This document shows, piece after piece, positions 33,128 through 41,543 of a DNA stretch of 64,000 bases. Under the pieces are notes generated by a model. That model did no database searches, was not told where the DNA came from, and saw only the letters and a list, made by a program, of their open reading frames with translations. Source of the stretch: Wansuia hejianensis (GTDB taxonomy: Bacteria > Bacillota > Clostridia > Lachnospirales > Lachnospiraceae); the NCBI RefSeq assembly GCF_014337215.1, contig NZ_CP060635.1, forward strand, positions 3,605,501 through 3,669,500. The letters run 5' to 3'. Every line of letters starts with the position of its first letter. Within the stretch, counting starts at the first letter, position 1. A program made the translations under genes and the position numbers.

Positions 33128-33934
33128 TCAGATGCAGGTATAGCCGCCGTCTACCGGTATGCTCAGTCCTGTCAGATAAGCAGATGCGTCAGAGGCCAGG
33201 AATGCGATGGGACCTTTGATGTCGTCTCCGTTGGCCAGCCGTCCCAGCTGAGTGTGCTTACTGTACTCCTTTGCAAAGACGGGATTGGTGCGGTCTGACT
33301 GAAGGCCGCCGGGACATACCGCATTAATGCGGACGCCGTACTGGCCGTAATAACTGGCGGCATGGCGTACCCAGGCGGAAACACCTGATTTGTCCACGGC
33401 ATAAATGTGGCCGAAGGTTCCGGCAGCCATGCCGGGATTGCCGTCGTAATTATGCTCCTCCACGCCGATCAGGCCCATCATGGAACCGAAGGTGACAATA
33501 GAACCGCTGTGCTGCCGGATCATCTGATCGCCTACCAGGGTGGTCATGTAAAGGGATGCCGCGGTGTTGACACGGACGCCTTCGTCCATCTGCTTCTCAT
33601 CCTGAAACCAGCCGACACCGCCGTCCCCCTGGGGAAGAATGCGGCTGCAGTTGATGAATACGTCTATGCGTCCGGCTTTCTGTATGACGGTATCCACCAG
33701 ATTGCGGATGCTGTCGATGTCACCCTGCTCGAAGGGGATAGCTTCTACCTTTACGCCCTTTTCGCGTTTCAGCTCTTCGACGAATTCCTGTGCGGATTCG
33801 ATGGAGTGGCTGGCCAGATAGATATCTGCGCCGGCGTCTGCCAGAGCCAGCGTCGCGCCCTTACCGTACATGGCGCGGCCGCCGGTGATCAGGGCCGTCT
33901 TTCCTTTTAAAGAAAATAAATCAAATGTATTCAT
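33128..33934 (-). CDS. Short-chain dehydrogenase/reductase (downstream copy)
   Basis: 268 residues, ATG at 33934 behind AGGAGGCGC. SDR features: cofactor loop TGGRAMYGKG (~18-27), Y-x3-K in HIYAVDKSG (~Y180/K184), RINAVCPGG and YLTGLSIPVDGGYTC at the end. It shares long C-terminal stretches with the SDR at 14458 (TQLGRL, DGGYT) and with its neighbour at 33946. The unusual Tyr in the cofactor loop is common to the set. It forms a tandem with 33946 and with the Gfo/Idh oxidoreductase, all read leftwards. Probable NAD(P)-dependent sugar or sugar-acid dehydrogenase. Confidence 0.9.
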   Translation of the reverse strand: MNTFDLFSLKGKTALITGGRAMYGKGATLALADAGADIYLASHSIESAQEFVEELKREKGVKVEAIPFEQGDIDSIRNLVDTVIQKAGRIDVFINCSRILPQGDGGVGWFQDEKQMDEGVRVNTAASLYMTTLVGDQMIRQHSGSIVTFGSMMGLIGVEEHNYDGNPGMAAGTFGHIYAVDKSGVSAWVRHAASYYGQYGVRINAVCPGGLQSDRTNPVFAKEYSKHTQLGRLANGDDIKGPIAFLASDASAYLTGLSIPVDGGYTCI

Positions 33935-33945
33935 AGATGCGCCTC

Positions 33946-34737
33946 CTATTTCGCCGTGTAGCCGCCGTCCACTGCCAGCGTTGTGCCCGTGATGAACTCC
34001 GACGCGTCAGAGGCGAAGAAAACGGCTGCCTGTGCAACGTCATCGCCGTTGGCGAGACGTTTAATGTGCGAGTGACGAATAAAGGCTTTTTCAAACGCCT
34101 CAGGCTTGGTGCCTGCCAGCGGGCCATAGGCGATACAGTTGCAGCGGCAGTTATGAGCGCCCAGGTAACCGGCGGCCTGCCTTGCGTAATTGACATAGCT
34201 GCCCTTGACAAAGCAGTAATCTACTGAAAAATCCTTTGGGGCATATTCCGGGCAGTCTTTGTAGTTCTGAGGATCACAGCCTACCAGAGCCGCATAGTCG
34301 GACACAAAAATCATCGAACCGTGCCCCTGCTCTGCCATGATTTCTCCCAAATGCTTGACTGTCAGCATCATGCCCATCTGTGTGATGCGCAGATTATTGT
34401 AAATCTCCTCAAAAGAATGGCTCCACCCCTCCAGCTGAAGGCCGGAGCTGTTGTCCACGAAGATGTCCAGAGAAGGAAGGGCGGCTTTTACTGACGCAGC
34501 CAGCGCGGCAGCGGCAGCCTCTGTCTCCTGAGAGTAGATAAAGGTGCCGGCAGCGGAAACGCCTGCAGCCTGCATGTCTGCCGCCGCCTGGTCAAGGGCT
34601 TCCTGATCCGGGCCTGCCAGATAGACGGCTGCGCCTGCAGCGGCCAGTCCGGCAGCGATCTCTGTGCCGTAAGTATATTCCGGATAAGTCACAAGAGCGT
34701 GCTTACCGGCCAGTGAAAATTTGTCAAGAATATTCAT
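33946..34737 (-). CDS. SDR-family protein with degenerate cofactor loop
   Basis: 263 residues, ATG at 34737 after AGGAGATAAATT. The catalytic Y-x3-K is kept (VDYCFVKGSYV, ~Y172/K176), and the C-terminus FITGTTLAVDGGYTAK is standard. The N-terminal nucleotide-binding loop, however, reads LVTYPEYTYGTEIA: the glycine-rich TGxxxGxG is replaced and only one Gly remains. The NAD(P) phosphate contacts are therefore doubtful; it could pair with the normal SDR at 33128 as a regulatory or scaffold partner, or it may bind the cofactor in an altered way. Tandem paralogues of one size suggest a heteromer. Confidence 0.85.
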   Translation of the reverse strand: MNILDKFSLAGKHALVTYPEYTYGTEIAAGLAAAGAAVYLAGPDQEALDQAAADMQAAGVSAAGTFIYSQETEAAAAALAASVKAALPSLDIFVDNSSGLQLEGWSHSFEEIYNNLRITQMGMMLTVKHLGEIMAEQGHGSMIFVSDYAALVGCDPQNYKDCPEYAPKDFSVDYCFVKGSYVNYARQAAGYLGAHNCRCNCIAYGPLAGTKPEAFEKAFIRHSHIKRLANGDDVAQAAVFFASDASEFITGTTLAVDGGYTAK

Positions 34738-34772
34738 AATTTATCTCCTGATTTTCGTCCGGGGTCTGAGGT

Positions 34773-35750
34773 TTACCGTTCTTTGATTTCAGAAAGCATT
34801 ACTTTTCTTCCGCCTTCTTCACGGCTGCGGATTCCGGCGATGATAATCTTCATCATCTCGATTGTATCCTCGAACGGGCAAGGTTCTTCCCCGGTGCGCA
34901 GATAGTGCACAAAGTTGTCCATCTGTTTCTTGAATGCGTAATAGGAGTCGCCATCCTTGACCAAGGTGGAGCCGCCTTCACCCAGAATCATGATTCCAAG
35001 TCCGGCCATACCGATTCCCATGGGAATGTCCACATAACAGCCACTCTCGTGGTGGAGATGGACCATGGTGCTCTCATAGGTTCCGGTGTTCTGCACGGAA
35101 TCGAATCCCCGTCCCAGCAGGTTAAACATGCCTTCAACCGCGTGAATTCCGTAGGTTTCCCATTTTTTGGCCATGGGGCTGCAGATGTAGCGGAGCTTGC
35201 CGAACTCGTAGTGGTTCTCATAGAAGGGCTCCATAGCCTTGCTGTAGCGCATGGAGGAGGAAGATATGAAATGTGCTCCCTCATCACGCCATTTTACAAA
35301 TGTCTTCAGATCTTCTTCATTATCAACCAGAGGTTTATCGATGAACATGGGCAGCCCTGCTTCCAGGAAAGGACGGCAGCGCTCGATGTGCTCAGCGCCG
35401 ATATCGGTGGCACAGATAACGGCATCGACTTCGCCGATCATGTCTTCCGGCTTATCCACCACATTGGGAATGAGTGAAGCGCGCGCGCAGTTCTCAGCCA
35501 TCTTCCTGTCGGCATAGCCTGTAAAGCAGATGTGAGTGATGTGAGCGCCCGGGATCGCCAGAGTCTCAGACGGCTGCTTGCCCAGATATGCAGGAATTGT
35601 GGGATACAGCTCCCTCGTCCATTTGTCCATTTCTTCTTTGTTGTAATTGTTGTACATGGCGCTCCAGGAGAAGGGATGCGCGTTGCCCTCAGACATGCCG
35701 AGGATACCGATTTTCAGTTCTTTGTCTCCGAGTGGAAATTGATTGGACAT
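34773..35750 (-). CDS. Gfo/Idh/MocA-family oxidoreductase
   Basis: 325 residues. The N-terminal Rossmann half (~14-150) begins KIGILGMSEGNAHP and contains DAVICATDIGAEH; the family lysine lies in MFIDKPLVDN, where the usual EKP reads DKP. The C-terminal half forms the beta-sheet substrate domain with HAVEGMFNLLGRG as the catalytic His region. These enzymes oxidise or reduce sugars, inositols and related ring compounds with NAD(P). It heads a leftward operon with the two SDR genes. In some gut bacteria Gfo/Idh enzymes act on 2,7-anhydro-sialic acid; here that link is only suggestive. Confidence 0.9.
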   Translation of the reverse strand: MSNQFPLGDKELKIGILGMSEGNAHPFSWSAMYNNYNKEEMDKWTRELYPTIPAYLGKQPSETLAIPGAHITHICFTGYADRKMAENCARASLIPNVVDKPEDMIGEVDAVICATDIGAEHIERCRPFLEAGLPMFIDKPLVDNEEDLKTFVKWRDEGAHFISSSSMRYSKAMEPFYENHYEFGKLRYICSPMAKKWETYGIHAVEGMFNLLGRGFDSVQNTGTYESTMVHLHHESGCYVDIPMGIGMAGLGIMILGEGGSTLVKDGDSYYAFKKQMDNFVHYLRTGEEPCPFEDTIEMMKIIIAGIRSREEGGRKVMLSEIKER

Positions 35751-35892
35751 AGTGACACCTCGTTTTCTTATATTTTCCGGAATAATATCCTACTCTCACT
35801 ATACAGGATACAAAGATGAAGTCAATATGCTTTTCAGACATAAATCGGCGGCTTTTGTCCGGATAGGACGATGAGATAAAAGGAAAATCTTG

Positions 35893-35921
35893 TTGACATT
35901 TTTGGAGGAAGATGTTAAGGT
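35893..35921 (+). promoter_or_regulatory. Probable promoter upstream of the ZTP riboswitch
   Basis: TTGACA (35893-35898) with a weak -10 TAAGGT (35916-35921) at 17-base spacing, just before the riboswitch aptamer. TAAAAT at 35921 is a possible alternative -10 but its spacing (22) is too long. Confidence 0.5.
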
Positions 35922-35929
35922 AAAATTGA

Positions 35930-36028
35930 ATTATACGACTGACGGAAGTGGAATTGACCACAGGAAGTATAATGATTTGAGGCCGACCGTCTGGGCATAT
36001 CTGCTTGGAGTGTGTATGGTCTTTTTTT
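35930..36028 (+). ncRNA. ZTP (pfl) riboswitch with terminator
   Basis: P1: ATTATAC (35930-35936) pairs with GTATAAT (35967-35973). Between them lie the conserved GACTGACGG (35937-35945), a P2 hairpin GTGG/CCAC (35948-35951/35958-35961) and AGGAA. The 3' domain, GCCGACCGTCTGGGCA (35982-35997), is the conserved ZTP block. A terminator hairpin and T7 tract end at 36028. The riboswitch senses ZMP/ZTP, which builds up when 10-formyl-THF is short, and lets transcription continue. It stands before purO and the AICAR transformylase gene, the step that uses ZMP, so the regulatory logic fits. Confidence 0.85.
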
Positions 36029-36063
36029 AAACCCGTTAACAAGTGAGAAAAGGAGAAGAGTTC

Positions 36064-36777
36064 ATGGAAATGTTATCACTGGAACAGGATCTGAAGAGTA
36101 ATTCTTATCCCGGAAGAGGTATCGTGATCGGACGGTCCGGGGATGGGAAATCAGCCGTAACTGCTTATTTTATCATGGGCAGAAGTGAAAACAGCAGAAA
36201 CCGTGTGTTTGTGGAAGATGGCGAGGGCATCCGCACGCAGGCATTTGACCCCTCGAAGCTGACAGACCCGAGCCTGATCATTTATGCGCCGGTGCGCGTT
36301 TTGGGCAATAAGACAATTGTGACGAATGGGGATCAGACGGATACGATTTATGAGGGAATGGACAAACAGCTGACCTTTGAACAGTCTCTGCGCATCCGTG
36401 AATTTGAGCCTGACGCTCCCAATTATACGCCGAGGATTTCCGGCATTTTGCATGTGGAGAACGGAACCTTCAGCTATGCCCTTTCGATTCTGAAGAGCAA
36501 CAACGGTAATCCGGCACAGTGCAACCGCTTTACTTTTGCATATAATGAGTGTGTGGCCGGGGAAGGGCATTTTATCCATACCTATATGCATGACGGTAAC
36601 CCGCTGCCGAGCTTTGAGGGCGAGCCGAAGCTGGTGGCCATTCCTGATGAGATCGGCGCTTTTACAGATATGCTGTGGGACAGCCTGAATGAGGACAACA
36701 AAGTATCCCTATTCGTCCGCTATATCGATATTGCAACCGGTAAATATGAGACTAAAATTGTTAATAAAAATTGCTGA
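36064..36777 (+). CDS. purO: IMP cyclohydrolase, PurO-like
   Basis: 237 residues from the ATG at 36064 behind AAAGGAGAAGAGTTC. It belongs to the IMP_cyclohyd family first known as archaeal PurO: GRGIVIGRSGDGKSAVTAYF near the start, RNRVF, and FTFAYNECVAGEGHFIHTYM (~163-182) with conserved His and Glu. It closes the ring of FAICAR to make IMP, the last step of purine synthesis. In most bacteria this is a domain of PurH; here it is a separate protein next to a separate transformylase. The pair is under a ZTP riboswitch. Confidence 0.92.
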   Translation: MEMLSLEQDLKSNSYPGRGIVIGRSGDGKSAVTAYFIMGRSENSRNRVFVEDGEGIRTQAFDPSKLTDPSLIIYAPVRVLGNKTIVTNGDQTDTIYEGMDKQLTFEQSLRIREFEPDAPNYTPRISGILHVENGTFSYALSILKSNNGNPAQCNRFTFAYNECVAGEGHFIHTYMHDGNPLPSFEGEPKLVAIPDEIGAFTDMLWDSLNEDNKVSLFVRYIDIATGKYETKIVNKNC

Positions 36778-36789
36778 GGAGGAATTTTC

Positions 36790-37968
36790 ATGAAGGAACT
36801 GGAATTAAAATATGGATGTAACCCCAACCAGAAGCCGTCCCGGATCTATGTGGCGGACGGCGGCGACTTGCCCATTCAGGTGCTCTCCGGACGGCCCGGA
36901 TATATCAATTTTCTGGATGCGTTCAACGGCTGGCAGCTGGTGCGTGAATTGGAGAAAGCCACAGGACTTCCGGCGGCGACCTCCTTTAAGCATGTGTCTC
37001 CTGCAGGAGCCGCCGTAGGCCTTCCCATGAGCGATGTTCTGAAGAAGATTTACTGGGTGGATGATATGGGCGAGCTTTCACCGCTGGCATGTGCCTATGC
37101 GAGAGCAAGAGGCGCTGACAGGATGTCTTCCTTTGGTGATTTTGTTTCTCTGTCAGATATATGTGATAAAGACACGGCTTCTCTGATTAAAAGAGAGGTT
37201 TCGGACGGAGTGATCGCGCCTGGATATACCGATGAAGCATTAGAGATTCTCAAAAGCAAGAAAAACGGCAATTATTGTGTAATCCAGATCGATGAGAATT
37301 ATGTGCCCGCGCCTCTGGAACACAAAGAAGTGTTTGGCGTTACCTTTGAGCAGGGCAGGCAGGAACTGGTGATTGATGATGCGTTCCTGTCCAATGTAGT
37401 GACAGAGAAGAAAGACATTCCTGCGGAAGCGCTGAGAGATCTGAAGATCTCCCTGATTACCCTGAAATATACTCAGTCTAATTCTGTCTGCTTTGTCAAA
37501 GATGGACAGGCGATCGGCGTTGGCGCCGGACAGCAGTCAAGGGTTCACTGTACCCGCCTTGCCGGGCAGAAGGCCGACAACTGGTGGCTGCGCCAGTGCC
37601 CGAAGGTGCTGAACCTGCCCTTCGTAGACGGCATCCGCCGTGCGGACAGGGATAACGCGATTGATGTTTATATCGGCGAGGAGTACATGGATGTTCTGGC
37701 TGACGGCGCATGGCAGAAGATCTTCAAGGAGAAGCCAGAGGTTTTCACGAGAGAGGAAAAACGTGCCTGGCTGGATCAGATGACAGGCGTGACACTTGGT
37801 TCAGACGCCTTCTTCCCCTTCTCCGACAATATCGAAAGAGCGCATAAGAGCGGTGTGCAGTACGTAGCAGAGCCAGGAGGTTCCGTGCGTGATGATGCAG
37901 TGATCGAATGCTGCAATAAATATGGAATGGCAATGGCCTTCACAGGAATCCGTCTGTTCCATCACTGA
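36790..37968 (+). CDS. AICAR transformylase (single-domain PurH-like)
   Basis: 392 residues of the AICARFT/IMPCHase family without the N-terminal MGS-like cyclohydrolase domain. Visible hallmarks: LKYGCNPNQKPSR at the start, TSFKHVSPAGAAVG with the catalytic Lys-His, KYTQSNSVCFVKDGQAIGVG (~234-253) and AGQQSRVHCTRLAG. It formylates AICAR (ZMP) with 10-formyl-THF. The missing ring-closing activity comes from the preceding purO gene, 12 bases upstream. The split is typical of some clostridia. Confidence 0.93.
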   Translation: MKELELKYGCNPNQKPSRIYVADGGDLPIQVLSGRPGYINFLDAFNGWQLVRELEKATGLPAATSFKHVSPAGAAVGLPMSDVLKKIYWVDDMGELSPLACAYARARGADRMSSFGDFVSLSDICDKDTASLIKREVSDGVIAPGYTDEALEILKSKKNGNYCVIQIDENYVPAPLEHKEVFGVTFEQGRQELVIDDAFLSNVVTEKKDIPAEALRDLKISLITLKYTQSNSVCFVKDGQAIGVGAGQQSRVHCTRLAGQKADNWWLRQCPKVLNLPFVDGIRRADRDNAIDVYIGEEYMDVLADGAWQKIFKEKPEVFTREEKRAWLDQMTGVTLGSDAFFPFSDNIERAHKSGVQYVAEPGGSVRDDAVIECCNKYGMAMAFTGIRLFHH

Positions 37969-37995
37969 TTCTTACCGGGAAGCCGGATGATTGAA

Positions 37996-38069
37996 AAGAG
38001 GCTGCCGCAAAATATGAATTCCTGCAAGTGTAGTTCTTGCAGGAAGGATATATTTTGCAGCAGCCTCTT
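37996..38069. terminator. Long perfect-core hairpin between convergent genes
   Basis: AAGAGGCTGCCGCAAAATAT (37996-38015) pairs with 38050-38069 with a single G-T position; the inner arms TTCCTGCAAG/CTTGCAGGAA close a TGTAGTT loop. It lies between the AICAR transformylase (+) and the AraC gene (-) and probably stops transcription from both sides. Confidence 0.7.
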
Positions 38070-38071
38070 GA

Positions 38072-38929
38072 TTATGCGTTTATACTCTCGTGAACCTGTC
38101 TGCGGTAACTGTCCGGGGTCAGGCCCAGCTGTTTGTAAAAGGCTTTGCAGAAGCTGCTGGGATATTCATACCCGATAAGCTCTGAAATCTGTGCGATGGG
38201 AAGCTTTGTCTCTTCCAGATACCGTTTGGCAAATTCCATGCGGATAAAAATGATTTTCTGGCGGAAGGTGGTGCCGCAGTATCGGTATACCAGCCTCTGG
38301 GCTTGTCTGGAACTGACATTTAGATATTCTGAAAGGTCATCAATCGTCACCGGCTGATTGTAATTTTCTGAGAAGAACACATCGATCTGTGCTGCAATCT
38401 GGAATTCCAGCGTGGATTTGCTTTCCTTCTGGTCCGATGAGGAGAGGTAGGAATTATTCTGCCGCAGCAGCTCTGTAAGAAGCAGAGTCAGGTAGGCGGA
38501 AGCTGCTTCCAGATATCCGGCCCGGCATGCAGACAGCTCTTCGACTGCCTGGCGGAAATAGGAAAAGGCGGCATCATCCAGGGACCAGATGCGCACATCC
38601 GACCGGTTGATGATCGATGAGTACAGATCTGCCGGATCGCTGCCGTCTGCTCGGATATACGCTTCCAGACGCACCAGCGTGCTTCCCGGGTCCAGGCTGA
38701 AATAATGGGGAACAAATGGGCCTATGAGCAGACAGTCGCCAGGCTTTAACAAATGCTGCCCGTTATTTGTATGTAGAATTCCCTGTCCGGAAATAATGCC
38801 GTGAAGCTCACTCAGCCGGTGGGTATGCAGATATTGCACATAAGAAGCGGGGGCGTCTGTAGGGGAATTTTTACATAGAATTGTAAAATGTGAATTTTCA
38901 TATCGGATATCCAGTTCAACACGTTCCAT
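38072..38929 (-). CDS. AraC-family transcriptional regulator
   Basis: 285 residues, ATG at 38929 with AAGGAGGAGC on the minus strand. Cupin-like N-terminal domain (YLHTHRLSELHGIISG, GDCLLIGPFVPHYFS), then a helical linker, and a C-terminal double helix-turn-helix (NVSSRQAQRLVYRYCGTT; AQISELIGYEYPSSFCKAFY). It is not part of the close trio at the left end but is of the same class. It is divergent from the SDR gene at 39142, over a 212-base gap; that gene is the obvious target. Confidence 0.92.
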   Translation of the reverse strand: MERVELDIRYENSHFTILCKNSPTDAPASYVQYLHTHRLSELHGIISGQGILHTNNGQHLLKPGDCLLIGPFVPHYFSLDPGSTLVRLEAYIRADGSDPADLYSSIINRSDVRIWSLDDAAFSYFRQAVEELSACRAGYLEAASAYLTLLLTELLRQNNSYLSSSDQKESKSTLEFQIAAQIDVFFSENYNQPVTIDDLSEYLNVSSRQAQRLVYRYCGTTFRQKIIFIRMEFAKRYLEETKLPIAQISELIGYEYPSSFCKAFYKQLGLTPDSYRRQVHESINA

Positions 38930-39141
38930 AAATCAAGCTCCTCCTTAATCCGCTTTTTTTAAAGTATAGCGCTCTTTCTGCTAATTGTCAAAAAGGGGAT
39001 TGCTGGATAGTCCAAAAGGGACAAAAAAAAGGCATATCCGTCTGTTCTAATTATTGTTTCCGCGGGCGCAATAGAGTAACATGTAGGTACGATGAGTGAT
39101 CTGTATGAGGATGTTCACCCACAAAACAGAGGAGGCAGGAA

Positions 39142-39921
39142 ATGGGAAGTATTTTTGAAATGAAGCAGAAAAAAGTCGTCATTTTCGGCGGCGCAGGGTA
39201 TCTGGGAAGCGCTATAACACGGGCGTTTCTGAACGAGGGGGCAAAGGTAGTTGTAGCGGACGTATTCCCGGAATGGAGCGAACCTTACATTCAGGATCTG
39301 AGGGAGAATCCCAATTGTGTTTGCTTTCAGTGTAATCTGGAAAGCACTGATGAAATCAAGGCGGCATATGACACCTGTATTTCAGAATTTGGCGGGTTCA
39401 ATACGCTGTTGAATATTGCCTGCTATGGAAGAGCCGGAAATTTAGAGACAATGAGCTATGAGGATTGGAACAGCATGTTTGACGGCTGCATTGGCTATGT
39501 GTTCCGTGCGACCCAGGCAGCGATCCCCTATCTGAAAAAGAACGAAAACAGCGCGATTGTAAATACCTGTTCCATGTATGGCCTGGTATCACCAGATTAC
39601 AGGATCTACGGGGACAGCGGACAGAATAATCCGCCGAATTACGGCGCGGCAAAAGCAGCAGTAGCACAGTTTACCCGCTATTGCGCCGCTCATCTGGCAT
39701 CTTATGGAATCCGGACTAATTGCGTGACACCTGGGCCGTTCCCGGATGCGAGGAAAAATCCGCCGGAAGATTTCATGAAAGAAATGTCTAAGAAAACCAT
39801 GCTTGGACGCGTAGGCCGTCCGGAGGAGATCGCCGGAGCATTTGTCTATCTGGCCTCGGATGCGGCTTCTTTTACTACTGGTGCGAATGTGGTAGTAGAC
39901 GGAGGATGGACAGCCTGGTAA
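39142..39921 (+). CDS. Short-chain dehydrogenase/reductase
   Basis: 259 residues, ATG after GGAGGCAGGAA. SDR motifs: cofactor loop FGGAGYLGSAI (~15-25), NIACYGRAGN, Y-x3-K in NYGAAKAAVAQF (~Y171/K175), RTNCVTPGP and the C-terminal FTTGANVVVDGGWTAW. The loop has Tyr where most SDRs have Gly-Ile. Divergent from the AraC regulator at 38072, and ended by a strong terminator, so it forms a one-gene regulated unit. Substrate probably a sugar or alcohol. Confidence 0.92.
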   Translation: MGSIFEMKQKKVVIFGGAGYLGSAITRAFLNEGAKVVVADVFPEWSEPYIQDLRENPNCVCFQCNLESTDEIKAAYDTCISEFGGFNTLLNIACYGRAGNLETMSYEDWNSMFDGCIGYVFRATQAAIPYLKKNENSAIVNTCSMYGLVSPDYRIYGDSGQNNPPNYGAAKAAVAQFTRYCAAHLASYGIRTNCVTPGPFPDARKNPPEDFMKEMSKKTMLGRVGRPEEIAGAFVYLASDAASFTTGANVVVDGGWTAW

Positions 39922-39966
39922 ATAATTCAGTTTGCGGTGAGGTGGAAGTGGGTGGAAATCTGCACG

Positions 39967-40022
39967 AAAAACCCTCCCGTCAGGCCCTGGCGTAGACAGC
40001 CGGGCCTGGCGGGAGGGTTTTT
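39967..40022 (+). terminator. Intrinsic terminator after the SDR gene
   Basis: AAAACCCTCCCG followed by CAGGCCC (39967-39987) pairs with GGGCCTG and CGGGAGGGTTTT, ending in five Ts at about 40022. Very stable two-part stem. Confidence 0.85.
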
Positions 40023-40144
40023 CCGGCTATTCTGAAATTGTCTCTAGCATTACATAATTGGCGGATTACCGCCTTTTTTGTTCCGAAAATATATATTTTG
40101 TGCTATACTGAAAGACAAAGATTTAAAAGAAAGGATGTGATCCT

Positions 40145-40387
40145 GTGCGGACCATGGAATTTAAAATGGAGCGTCACGGGCTCTTAGAGGCGGGGCAGGA
40201 AATTACAGTGACGGAAAGTGCTCTTCCGACTTCTTATTATTATACGATCGTGCCGGCCATCGCCATGAGCAGGAATTACCAGGCCTATGAACGGCTGAAG
40301 TCCACGAAGGGAATTGTCAGGGAAATCAATCAGACCAGCAGGGGGTATTATACGATTGTCGAATTTGATGAAGAAGAACCATCCTGA
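40145..40387 (+). CDS. Small hypothetical protein, GTG start
   Basis: 80 residues; the GTG at 40145 lies nine bases after AAAGGA, better placed than the ATG at 40154. The -10-like TATACT at 40104-40109 is preceded by TG (extended -10). The sequence is polar with a central VPAIAMSRNYQAYERL and an acidic tail EFDEEEPS. I do not recognise the family. It overlaps the DNA glycosylase gene by 20 bases in another frame, so they are probably cotranscribed. Confidence 0.65.
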   Translation: MRTMEFKMERHGLLEAGQEITVTESALPTSYYYTIVPAIAMSRNYQAYERLKSTKGIVREINQTSRGYYTIVEFDEEEPS

Positions 40388-40883
40388 GAATCAGGTACAT
40401 ACCATAGAGCCGGTGTTCGACAGTGCTTCCAGAATACTGATCTTGGGCAGCTTTCCATCGGTAAAATCCAGAGAAGCCGGTTTTTTCTACGGCCATCCCC
40501 AGAACCGTTTCTGGAAAGTGCTGGCCGGTATCACTGATTCAGAGGTGCCGGTAACGACAGAAGAGAAAAAGGCGTTTCTTCTGCAACGCCACATCGCCGT
40601 CTGGGATGTAATCGCCTCCTGTGTGATTACGGGTTCCAGCGACAGCAGCATTCGTGAGGTCGTGCCCAACGAGATCGGCAGAATATTGGAGGCGGCTCCA
40701 ATTCGTTGTATTTTTTGCAACGGTGGCACCTCTTATCAGTTATATAGGAAATATCTCTATCCTTTGACTGGGCGCGAGGCGGTGAAGCTCCCGTCCACCA
40801 GTCCGGCGAATGCAGCTTGGAATCTGGAAAAACTGAAGAGCGAATGGAAGATTTGCTTGAGTTTTATGGAAAATGGGGTATAA
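40368..40883 (+). CDS. Deoxyinosine/hypoxanthine-DNA glycosylase, UDG superfamily family 6
   Basis: 171 residues from the ATG at 40368 (upstream frame starts with a TTG only). The UDG fold shows motif 1 ILGSFPSVKSREAGFFYGHP, NRFWKVL, SCVITGSSDSSIR (~85-97) and motif 2 LPSTSPANAAW (~145-155). Family 6 (HDG) enzymes remove hypoxanthine from DNA after adenine deamination, using an Asn rather than the uracil-type Asp. It overlaps the small gene before it by 20 bases. Confidence 0.85.
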   Translation: MKKNHPENQVHTIEPVFDSASRILILGSFPSVKSREAGFFYGHPQNRFWKVLAGITDSEVPVTTEEKKAFLLQRHIAVWDVIASCVITGSSDSSIREVVPNEIGRILEAAPIRCIFCNGGTSYQLYRKYLYPLTGREAVKLPSTSPANAAWNLEKLKSEWKICLSFMENGV

Positions 40884-40926
40884 TAGCGTTATCTGAATGG
40901 AAGAATTTTCAGAGGAGGGCAGGATT

Positions 40927-41151
40927 ATGAAAACATACGAAGCAGTTTGGGAGATCTTTAATCAGTGCCCGAACAATCAGATGCGGGATGTGTTTATAGA
41001 AGAAATTGAAACCGATGATCCGGAAACTTATATCCGGGATAAATTTAAGGATAAAGAAATGACTTATGAGAAAACGGTGCGCCCGGACGGTACGATGGTA
41101 TTCGATATCATAACTTCGGGAATCCACCAGCGGTATACTTTTTCTGAATAG
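40927..41151 (+). CDS. Small conserved protein of unknown function
   Basis: 74 residues, ATG at 40927 after AGAGGAGGGCAGGATT, a strong ribosome site. Acidic and soluble, with FNQCPNNQMRDVFIEEIET and DDPETYIRDKFKDKEM, ending in a beta-rich tail. No signal peptide or membrane segment. I do not recognise the family. It sits between the DNA glycosylase and the metal-regulator gene, all in one direction, with gaps of 43 and 17 bases. Confidence 0.75.
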   Translation: MKTYEAVWEIFNQCPNNQMRDVFIEEIETDDPETYIRDKFKDKEMTYEKTVRPDGTMVFDIITSGIHQRYTFSE

Positions 41152-41168
41152 AAAGGATGCGGAATACA

Positions 41169-41516
41169 ATGGAGCATTTATCAACGGAGAAACACACCCA
41201 TGTGCTGGAAGACGGTACGGTGGTGGAACATACCCATGAGCACACCCACGCGCATACGCATCAGAATACAAAGGCGGTATTAAACCGGATTTCCCGCGCA
41301 ATCGGCCATCTGGAATCCATTAAGCGCATGGTGGAGAGCGGGCGTGACTGCAGCGAGGTGTTGATCCAGCTGTCAGCGGTGAAGGCAGCCATTAATAACA
41401 CCGGTAAGGTGATCCTGCATGACCATATCGCCCACTGCATAGTGGATGCGGTGGAGAGCGGCGATACGGAAGCGCTGGACGAATTGAACAAAGCAATCGA
41501 TCAGTTTATTAAATAA
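41169..41516 (+). CDS. CsoR/RcnR-family metal-sensing repressor with His-rich N-terminus
   Basis: 115 residues from the ATG at 41169 (AAAGGATGCGGAATACA). The DUF156 all-helical core starts at VLNRISRAIGHLESIKRMVESG (~40-61). Metal ligands match the CsoR pattern Cys, His-x3-Cys: RDCSEVL, then HDHIAHC (~88-94). The N-terminal ~35 residues hold a run of HT(H) pairs (HTHEHTHAHTH) that could bind copper or nickel. These repressors release DNA on metal binding. The Mrp-type ATPase follows 27 bases downstream, so its expression may respond to metal or sulfide stress. Confidence 0.88.
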   Translation: MEHLSTEKHTHVLEDGTVVEHTHEHTHAHTHQNTKAVLNRISRAIGHLESIKRMVESGRDCSEVLIQLSAVKAAINNTGKVILHDHIAHCIVDAVESGDTEALDELNKAIDQFIK

Positions 41517-41543
41517 GAGATAATATCAAGGGAGACATTTGAA

